47,269 nucleotides of DNA from assembly GCA_009787775.1 (NCBI GenBank), contig WQSQ01000007.1:1-47269 (forward strand), given 5' to 3'. This DNA is from Treponema sp. GTDB lineage: Bacteria > Spirochaetota > Spirochaetia > Treponematales > Breznakiellaceae. This document shows positions 41,500 to 47,269 of this stretch, one piece after another. The position numbers and the translations under genes are program-made. The notes under the pieces were generated by a model. That model searched no databases. It was not told the DNA's origin and worked only from the letters and a program-made list of their open reading frames with translations. Position 1 is the stretch's first letter; every line of letters starts with the position of its first letter.

Positions 41500-42710
41500 A
41501 TGCCATACAGCTATTACAGACCTGTCTTAGATCCATTTTCCGCAACCGGATGCGCAGTCTTCTTACATCGTTAGGTGTTATTATAGGCGTAGGTTCGGTG
41601 ATTATCATGGTGGCTATCGGCGAAGGCTCGCAACGGCTAATAGAGGCAAACCTTACCGCGATGGGCACAAATCTCCTGACAATAACTCCAAGCCGGGCCG
41701 TCAGCCGCACCGGGACAGCGATGATGACGCGTGTAAGCTCTTTTACAAAGAAAGATATTGAAAAGCTCCGGAATGAATCAACTTTCGCAAATGCGATTTC
41801 AGCAGTTGTACAGAGTAATTCAAATGTGACCGGATCTCTTGGCAACGCCTCCATTTCAATTCAGGGAGTTGAGCCTGATTTCTTTATTGCGCGTAACTGG
41901 ACCATAGCCGAAGGCTATTTCTTCGACAATGAAGACCTGGAATTGCGGAACAGGGTAGCTGTAATCGGGAACTCATCCGCTGAAAGTCTTTTCGGAGACG
42001 CGCAATCCGCAATCGGGCAGCAAATAAGGATTGGTACCAACTACTTTACAGTGATCGGCGTTTTACAGAGCAAGGGAGCCGGTATTATGGGCAATCAGGA
42101 TGATGTTGTAATTCTTCCGCTTGACACAGCGATGACGCGTATTAGCAATATGCGCAATATTCAGCAAATAGTGGTAAATGTAATTAGTTCGGATTATATG
42201 ACAGCTGCGATGAATGAGTCTGAGCAAATACTCCGCGAATCGCGCGGCATTCAGCAGGGAGCAACTTCTGATTTCAACATTATGAATCAGGCGGATATGC
42301 TGGATATGGCATCAGAGACCATCGGTGTTTTAACAACATTACTGGCCGCGATTGCAGGCGTATCGCTTCTTGTAGGCGGAATCGGCATTATGAATATCAT
42401 GCTCGTTTCTGTAACTGAGCGTACACGGGAAATAGGAATCAGAATGGCAGTCGGAGGAAGAAAGCGCGATATTCTAATGCAGTTCCTTACAGAGTCGGTC
42501 ATTTTAAGCGTTATGGGAGGCCTTCTTGGAGTAGGCCTTGCTTTTCTCGCATGCAGATTGATGAACATGGCCGGAGTTCCTGCTGCGATCAGCCCGACCA
42601 TTGTTATGATTTCAACTTTATTTGCCGCGTCAATCGGGATAATTTTCGGATACTATCCCGCGCTTAAGGCGGCAAAATTGTACCCGATAGACGCGCTTAG
42701 GTACGAATAG
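41496..42710 (+). CDS. MacB-like ABC permease
   Basis: The start is set at GTG 41496, preceded by TTCGGAGGAT, overlapping the ATPase stop by 4 bases (GTGA), not at the ATG 41457 inside the ATPase gene. The 404-aa protein has one N-terminal helix (LLTSLGVIIGVGSVIIMVAIG), a large periplasmic domain (about 50-265) and three C-terminal helices (TLLAAIAGVSLLVGGIGIMNIM …). The segment TERTREIGIRMAVGGRKRDI is the family's coupling motif. It pushes substrates from the periplasm into the adaptor and outer channel (mechanotransmission in the MacB family). Translationally coupled to the ATPase. Confidence 0.93.
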   Translation: MNAIQLLQTCLRSIFRNRMRSLLTSLGVIIGVGSVIIMVAIGEGSQRLIEANLTAMGTNLLTITPSRAVSRTGTAMMTRVSSFTKKDIEKLRNESTFANAISAVVQSNSNVTGSLGNASISIQGVEPDFFIARNWTIAEGYFFDNEDLELRNRVAVIGNSSAESLFGDAQSAIGQQIRIGTNYFTVIGVLQSKGAGIMGNQDDVVILPLDTAMTRISNMRNIQQIVVNVISSDYMTAAMNESEQILRESRGIQQGATSDFNIMNQADMLDMASETIGVLTTLLAAIAGVSLLVGGIGIMNIMLVSVTERTREIGIRMAVGGRKRDILMQFLTESVILSVMGGLLGVGLAFLACRLMNMAGVPAAISPTIVMISTLFAASIGIIFGYYPALKAAKLYPIDALRYE

Positions 42711-42746
42711 TGTAATTAGTCACTCTATATTAAGGATGGATAAAAG

Positions 42747-44093
42747 ATGAGAAGAACAGGTATTTTGTTTTGTCTGGTTCTATTATTGAATCTGGCGGGT
42801 TATGCGCAGACAGTTATAGATATTGATACCGCAAGGCTTTTGGGGCTTACGAATTCGAAGGATATTGCAGGATCCGATGCGTCAGTCAGAACAGCCTTGC
42901 TGAACGAAAGAAGTCAATTATACAGCATGCTGCCTCAGGTTTCCGCAGGGTACAGCGCTTCAGCGAATTTCCTGCAGAGTTCTGAATTTGTAAACCCGGT
43001 TGATTCCTTTAGGGCGGGGGTAAGTTTATCACTAAATTATTCCATACAAACAGGAGGAAACGATTTTATATCAATGTCCATTAATAAAATCAAAACGGAC
43101 ATAGAAAGGATTAATTCTCTTTCAACGTACTACAAAGTGCTTGAATCAATTGACAGCGCATATTATTCGGTCTTAAGAGCCGCAGCCGCCTTTGAATCGG
43201 CGGAGTCATCGCTCAGGGCCGCGAATCTTGCTTTGGAAATTGCAACTGTACGCTTTAATAACGGAATTATCAATCAAATTGATTATCTGGAAGCGCAGGC
43301 AAACAGGGAATCAAGTGAAAATACATACAATCAAAACCGGCGCTCTCTTACGCTTAGCATGATTACATTAAAAGATTTAATCGGCGTTCAGGGAGATATA
43401 ATACTTGAACCTGTTAACTTCAGCATATACGATGACGTACTGCGCCGTCTTGCCGTGATTTCCAATGAAGAAGCCGATGTTTTATACAGTAGTCTATGGA
43501 ACGCAATGCTGGCAAATAACCCTTCTCTTAAAACAGCGGCGCTTAATACTCAGGTCGCCGAAATGAATTATACAAATTTCTTCAGATCGTACGCGCCTAC
43601 ATTGAGCATAGGTGTTAACTTCGGCGATATTCTAAGTTACTCTACAAATAACGGCTTTAGCGGCCCGGATAAATTCAACGGAAGCATTTCGCTTAGAGGA
43701 ACAATTCCAATAGATTTCTGGAATCAGTCAATCAAAATAGAAAATCAAAAGAGAACACTTGATAACTCATCAAATTCATTTGCCAACACGCTCAATGATT
43801 CACAGAAAAATCTGTTAAGCAATTTATATGATGTTCTTTCACAGGCAGGCTCGGTTCTTTCCTCGCGCCGTTCACTTGAAATAGCTCAAAACAGATATGA
43901 TTATCAAATGGAACGATACAGGCTTTCACAAAGTTCTGTTAAAGATGTTGGCGATGCTTCCATATCTTTAATGAACAGCCAGAACAATCTTAACAACGCA
44001 AATTATACTTTTTTACAGAGGCTTTCAACTTTGCGCTCTCTTTGCGCGCTTGATGACGAGGAGCGGCTTATTAATATTTTGCTCGGAAGATAG
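42747..44093 (+). CDS. TolC-like outer-membrane efflux channel
   Basis: A 448-aa protein with a signal peptide (residues 1-20, LLNLAGYAQ). It has the internal duplication of TolC-type channels: two halves of long helices, with strand pairs (VSAGYSASANFLQSS and LSIGVNFGDILSYST) about 190 residues apart. The motif RFNNGIINQIDYLEAQANRESSE (near residue 175) corresponds to the family RxxxG-x-x-x-x-x-D-x-L-x-A-Q signature. It would form the exit duct for the MacAB-like pump. It follows the permease by 36 bp with an AAGGAT ribosome site. Convergent with the aldo/keto reductase gene. Confidence 0.9.
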   Translation: MRRTGILFCLVLLLNLAGYAQTVIDIDTARLLGLTNSKDIAGSDASVRTALLNERSQLYSMLPQVSAGYSASANFLQSSEFVNPVDSFRAGVSLSLNYSIQTGGNDFISMSINKIKTDIERINSLSTYYKVLESIDSAYYSVLRAAAAFESAESSLRAANLALEIATVRFNNGIINQIDYLEAQANRESSENTYNQNRRSLTLSMITLKDLIGVQGDIILEPVNFSIYDDVLRRLAVISNEEADVLYSSLWNAMLANNPSLKTAALNTQVAEMNYTNFFRSYAPTLSIGVNFGDILSYSTNNGFSGPDKFNGSISLRGTIPIDFWNQSIKIENQKRTLDNSSNSFANTLNDSQKNLLSNLYDVLSQAGSVLSSRRSLEIAQNRYDYQMERYRLSQSSVKDVGDASISLMNSQNNLNNANYTFLQRLSTLRSLCALDDEERLINILLGR

Positions 44094-44096
44094 CGG

Positions 44097-45176
44097 CTAA
44101 CCTGCTATTTCCTTTAATCTGTTAATTATATCAATATGCTGGGTGCAGGCCTTTTCGCACTGGCCGCAGGCAGTGCATTTTGCGGCTCCAGCTCTTTCAA
44201 GGCTCCAGTGCCATTTAAGCCTTTCTGATATCGGGTCTTTTGAGTTTTTGTTCAGTATCTTTTGATTGTACGCATCCATGTACTGAGGGATAGGAACTCC
44301 GGAAGGGCAGTCATTACAGTACGCGCATCCTGTACATATACCTTCAAAAGAAACGCCTGCTTTTAATTTAACATCTTCAAGTTCATTCTGAGTTCTCGGT
44401 TTATATCCTTCCATAGCGTTTAATGCTTCATTCAAATGTTCCATTGTATCAAAACCTACAAGCGTGTTTGTAATTTCTTTGTGATCCCACAGGACACGCA
44501 GAGCCGCGGTTACAGTACTTTCGCCTTCCCGCCTGATAAATTTAAACAGTTCAGGATGCTCAGGTATAACTCCGCCGCCAAGAGGGTTCATTACAACAGA
44601 ACCCAGGTTTTTCTCCTTAATTGCGTCAAACGCTTCCTGCCTTGTCTTAAAATTGTACGCCGAATAGCCGAAAAGGACGCCCTCAAAAACTCCCTCCAAA
44701 AGCAGTTCTTTTATTTCATTTTTTATAAGATGGCTTGATACGCAAATATGCTTTATCAGCCCTTCTTCTTTTAACTTTCTGAAAGTGTTAAGTATTCCGT
44801 CTTTTTTTCTATTCTCCCAGTTTCCGAGGTCTGTTATGCACCAGATATGGTAAAAGTCAATTGAGTTAATATCCATTCGTTTTAGCTGGTTCTCAATTTC
44901 CTTACGTACAGCGCTTTCCTTGCTTTCAAATGTTTTAGAGGCGCAGAAAAAGGGGAGCCCCTTTTTTTTAATCTCGGCGAAACCCTTGCCGAAGACAGTC
45001 TCGCTTCTTGTTTCAAAATATCCCGGAGCTGTATCAAAATAATTAATCCCGCCTTCCGCAGCGGCAAGCATCAGCCGGACACATTCATCATGATCATCAA
45101 TATTTTTGAATCTCATCCCGCCGAATCCAAGAAGAGAAACCTTTTTGCCGGTTTTACCGTATTCCCTGTATATCAT
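44097..45176 (-). CDS. Aldo/keto reductase with C-terminal 4Fe-4S domain
   Basis: A 359-aa protein. Residues 1-255 form the aldo/keto reductase barrel, with the expected catalytic residues Asp and Tyr in YFDTAPGYFETRSE, Lys in CASKTFES and His in FYHIWCI. The C-terminal 100 residues hold two Cys clusters: CTGCAYCNDCPSG and CTACGQCEKACTQHI, the second of the ferredoxin 4Fe-4S type. Such iron-sulfur aldo/keto reductases are common in anaerobes and may pass electrons between ferredoxin and an NAD(P)-linked substrate. The substrate is unknown. Ribosome site GGCGGAGG. Confidence 0.93.
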   Translation of the reverse strand: MIYREYGKTGKKVSLLGFGGMRFKNIDDHDECVRLMLAAAEGGINYFDTAPGYFETRSETVFGKGFAEIKKKGLPFFCASKTFESKESAVRKEIENQLKRMDINSIDFYHIWCITDLGNWENRKKDGILNTFRKLKEEGLIKHICVSSHLIKNEIKELLLEGVFEGVLFGYSAYNFKTRQEAFDAIKEKNLGSVVMNPLGGGVIPEHPELFKFIRREGESTVTAALRVLWDHKEITNTLVGFDTMEHLNEALNAMEGYKPRTQNELEDVKLKAGVSFEGICTGCAYCNDCPSGVPIPQYMDAYNQKILNKNSKDPISERLKWHWSLERAGAAKCTACGQCEKACTQHIDIINRLKEIAG

Positions 45177-45321
45177 ATCTGCCTCCGCCTGAAGTATAGC
45201 AAATAATCAGGAAAATAATCAATAAAGTGAATGATCACACCAAGTTTGACGATTTGGGAAAATCGCATAGCGGTGTTTATCGAAATAAAGTAATTTTCTT
45301 TATTTTATGCAGAAATTTCAC

Positions 45322-45350
45322 ATTATTAATAAAATGCCGATATTAATAAT
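45322..45350. promoter_or_regulatory. 10-bp inverted repeat upstream of the H1-like peptide gene
   Basis: ATTATTAATA (45322-45331) and TATTAATAAT (45341-45350) are exact reverse complements 9 bp apart, 25 bp before the small gene. It could be an operator or part of an AT-rich promoter. A hairpin CGATTT-GGGA-AAATCG lies further upstream, around 45250-45265. Confidence 0.4.
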
Positions 45351-45374
45351 ATCAAACTAGATAAGGAGTAATTT

Positions 45375-45455
45375 ATGCCAGCAGCAAAAAAGACAGAAAA
45401 GAAAGCAGCACCGAAGAAAACTGCTACGAAGAAAGCCGCCACAAAGAAGAAATAA
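45375..45455 (+). CDS. 26-aa histone-H1-like lysine/alanine peptide
   Basis: ATG at 45375 follows a strong ribosome site (AAGGAG, 45363-45368), and the gene ends with TAA at 45453-45455, directly followed by a terminator. The peptide has 11 Lys and 7 Ala in 26 residues with repeats of KK-x-A and TKKAATKKK, as in the tails of bacterial H1-like proteins (Hc1, AlgP). The upstream promoter region with the inverted repeat and the downstream terminator show it is its own transcription unit. It could bind DNA or RNA by charge. It is too short for a fold. Confidence 0.7.
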   Translation: MPAAKKTEKKAAPKKTATKKAATKKK

Positions 45456-45472
45456 CCGCAACTTAAGATGGG

Positions 45473-45508
45473 ACTGTCCGGGAAGTAACTCCCGGGCAGT
45501 TTTTTTTT
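45473..45508 (+). terminator. Rho-independent terminator after the H1-like peptide
   Basis: ACTGTCCGGGA (45473-45483) pairs with TCCCGGGCAGT (45490-45500) in an 11-bp stem with one G-T pair and a 6-nt loop, followed by eight T's (45501-45508). It is the clearest terminator in the window. Confidence 0.9.
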
Positions 45509-45659
45509 ATCTATACCTGAATACCTGCTTTAAATTATTTTCCGGAACCGTTGATCCCTGTTTGTTTTTACGGGCCGACCTTATCCATGTAAACGGACCT
45601 GCCTTGTCTTGGTTTAGGCTTCTTCCGGTAAAAAGCCGCTGGTTATTACCTTCATCGGT

Positions 45660-46580
45660 TTAAGGAAATGAAATGGTTCCGTATATGAAATCTATCGCTA
45701 ATCCAGATAAAACTGCAAAGATCACGGTAAATAAGAGAAAGAAAATAAAATGTTTTATTCCAAGTACGATTTTTACCGCTCCTAAATTCGTAATTTTCAA
45801 TGCCTGTCCTGTGATCATGAACGCCGAAGCTGATCCTAATGACATGCCTCTTAAAAGCCATGATTGAAGAAGCGGGATTGTTCCGCCTCCGCAGGCGTAT
45901 AACGGCACGCCTATTGCCGCAGCCATAAGTACGCCGAAGCCCCTGTTATTAATAAAAAGTCCAGTGAATAAATCCTGCGGTACATATCTTTGAAAAAGAA
46001 CCGAAAGAACAATGCCTATAAAAAAATAAAGCCACGTCGCTTTTATATTTCTGCTGAAATTTTTTATATAGCGTATGAATGGATTAGGGTCTGTGTCGCG
46101 GTTTGCCATGTTTTCAAATTTGGTAAATTTAAAAAACGGCTTGTTTCTGAAAAAAAGCCTTACGCAAATTCCAGCAGTTATGCCCAGTAATAAACAGACT
46201 GTAACTCGAATGATTAATACAGGAATTCCTAAAGCAGCGCTGTAAAATAGTAATTGCGGATTAAGAAGGATTGAACTCATAACAAAAGCCGCGATCCAGT
46301 CTTCTGACATTCCCTTTTCGGAGAATGAAGCGGCTATCGGTATTGTACCGTACATACAAAGCGGAGAGGCTATTCCCAATAAAGAAGCCGGAATAATACC
46401 GAATATTCCGATTTTGGTATTCCGCATTTTGACAAAGAGAGCATGTATTTTCTCTTTGCCAAATACTGATATTAATGATCCCAGAGCCATTCCGAAAATC
46501 CAATACCAGATAATTTGTTCTGTCTGGATTGTGAAGTAATACCAGAAAAATATTAATTCCCTTCTAAGTATTTCAATCAT
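45660..46580 (-). CDS. PF03773-type membrane permease
   Basis: A 306-aa protein with about eight hydrophobic segments in two halves. The halves each carry the family's short motif: IASPLCMYGTIPIAASF (near residue 71) and IGVPLYACGGGTIPLLQSWL (near 225), with Cys in C-x-x-G. This matches the permease family that includes ArsP-like exporters of organic arsenicals; substrate in this member is not known. A cytoplasmic loop (about 145-170) separates the halves. There is no Shine-Dalgarno or strong promoter directly upstream of the ATG. No arsenic-resistance genes lie beside it. Confidence 0.8.
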   Translation of the reverse strand: MIEILRRELIFFWYYFTIQTEQIIWYWIFGMALGSLISVFGKEKIHALFVKMRNTKIGIFGIIPASLLGIASPLCMYGTIPIAASFSEKGMSEDWIAAFVMSSILLNPQLLFYSAALGIPVLIIRVTVCLLLGITAGICVRLFFRNKPFFKFTKFENMANRDTDPNPFIRYIKNFSRNIKATWLYFFIGIVLSVLFQRYVPQDLFTGLFINNRGFGVLMAAAIGVPLYACGGGTIPLLQSWLLRGMSLGSASAFMITGQALKITNLGAVKIVLGIKHFIFFLLFTVIFAVLSGLAIDFIYGTISFP

Positions 46581-46621
46581 TGCGGCTTACATCGGCTTGT
46601 ACCAATATTTCATGTTTATTA

Positions 46622-47269
46622 TCAAAGCCTTACAAGTTCATAAACTTTGCTTCCAACGCCGAGGGAGGCGGCATGATCAATTGTTAATAGTCCGTTTCTT
46701 GATTCGATGCGCTGTATTAAATCCCTGCTGTCAGGCGCGGAATAAACCAAATCAATACAGGCTTGATCGAGAGCGACAGGATCAAGGGACGCGAGTATGC
46801 CGATGTCCGCCATTGTAGGCGCGGCGGGTCTTCCGTTACAGTCGCAGTCAACAGAGAGGTGGTTCATCACATTGATATAAAGAATTCTGCCGTTTGCGCT
46901 GTCAACGATTGATTTCGCGGCTTCCGCCATTGATTCAAGAAAGGCGTTTTGATCGCCGCCTGACATGCTGGTTCTGCTTCTTCCTGCGGTATGTATCCAG
47001 TTCTTGCCCGCGGATGACGCGTAACCTATGGATAAATTTTTTAACGCGCCGCCGAAACCGCCCATCTGATGTCCTTTAAAGTGGGACAGAACGATATGAA
47101 AATTAAATTCATTGAATCGCGATCCTACAATGTTTTCTGTCAGGTGTTTTCCTCCAATGACAGGGATACTGATATCTCTGCTTTCATCGAGTATCACAAA
47201 AGGAGCGATAGCGGTAAAACCATGATCGCGGGCTACCTGATAATGCGCCTGAGTGCTTGCCCTTCTTCC
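46622..47269 (-). CDS. DUF362 family protein, 3' part only
   Basis: The frame stays open to the window edge, so the N-terminus is missing and 215 residues are visible; the GTG at 47197 is internal. The segment HFKGHQMGGFGGALKNLSIGYAS and the later ASLDPVALDQACIDLVY match DUF362, a family often fused to ferredoxin domains and of unknown function. It closes with a short C-terminus ending in VYELVRL, with no iron-sulfur cluster in the visible part. Upstream of the permease on the same strand, with about 40 bp between them. Confidence 0.8.
   Translation of the reverse strand, partial: GRRASTQAHYQVARDHGFTAIAPFVILDESRDISIPVIGGKHLTENIVGSRFNEFNFHIVLSHFKGHQMGGFGGALKNLSIGYASSAGKNWIHTAGRSRTSMSGGDQNAFLESMAEAAKSIVDSANGRILYINVMNHLSVDCDCNGRPAAPTMADIGILASLDPVALDQACIDLVYSAPDSRDLIQRIESRNGLLTIDHAASLGVGSKVYELVRL

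Overview
The window (about 47 kb, moderate G+C) reads as chromosome of a treponeme-like spirochaete. The strongest clue is the block tamB-like / bamA / skp / mutS, the order I recall for Treponema pallidum (TP0325-TP0328). Further support comes from treponeme-type lipoproteins, a fused two-ATPase ECF transporter and an HD-GYP protein with a GAF domain. Arginine synthesis and a GH4 glycosidase fit a free-living or gut-associated treponeme better than a host-restricted pathogen. The genus is inferred; there is no rRNA or tRNA gene in the window to settle it.

Layout. 1-549: end of an M48 metalloprotease. 550-3168: gene-poor stretch with a frameshifted lipoprotein, an XRE regulator, an array of seven 17-bp palindromes on a 23-bp period, and a decayed inverted-repeat element. 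3169-4424 (minus): tmk and a secreted protein. 4528-15113: outer-membrane biogenesis (tamB-like, bamA, skp) and mutS. 15168-18544: ECF transporter (S component, double ATPase, T component). 18611-25122: uracil permease, ComF, dihydroorotase, GH3 lipoprotein (minus) and IMP dehydrogenase, largely nucleotide metabolism. 25123-25502: second palindrome array plus half of a MITE-like element. 25503-27233: GH4 glycosidase and a small lipoprotein. 27317-30650: argC-argJ-argB. 30735-34467: infC-rpmI-rplT, then a coiled-coil protein, zapA, manA and a YaiI family gene. 34487-37001: HD-GYP protein, an unknown protein, a DRTGG protein and a 35-aa lysine-rich protein. 37020-44093: two-component system divergent from a MacAB-TolC-like efflux operon with the ATPase and permease on separate genes. 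44097-47269: ferredoxin-type aldo/keto reductase, a 26-aa histone-H1-like peptide with its own terminator, a PF03773-type permease and the end of a DUF362 protein.

The most unusual features are non-coding. Two unlinked arrays (2391-2545 and 25221-25375) have the same length, unit number and period. Each unit is a degenerate TCACTATAGnCTATAGTGA palindrome, and one unit carries matched substitutions in both arms. A MITE-like element with 19-bp perfect terminal inverted repeats sits after uraA, apparently inside an older inverted repeat, and a diverged left half lies next to the second array. Between 21 and 27.4 kb, five starts (pyrC, GH3 lipoprotein, guaB, small lipoprotein, argC) lack a Shine-Dalgarno sequence and have a -10-like hexamer ending 5-6 nt before ATG. 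Four of these form two divergent back-to-back promoter pairs, which suggests leaderless transcripts.

All calls come from reading the sequence; no database search was run.
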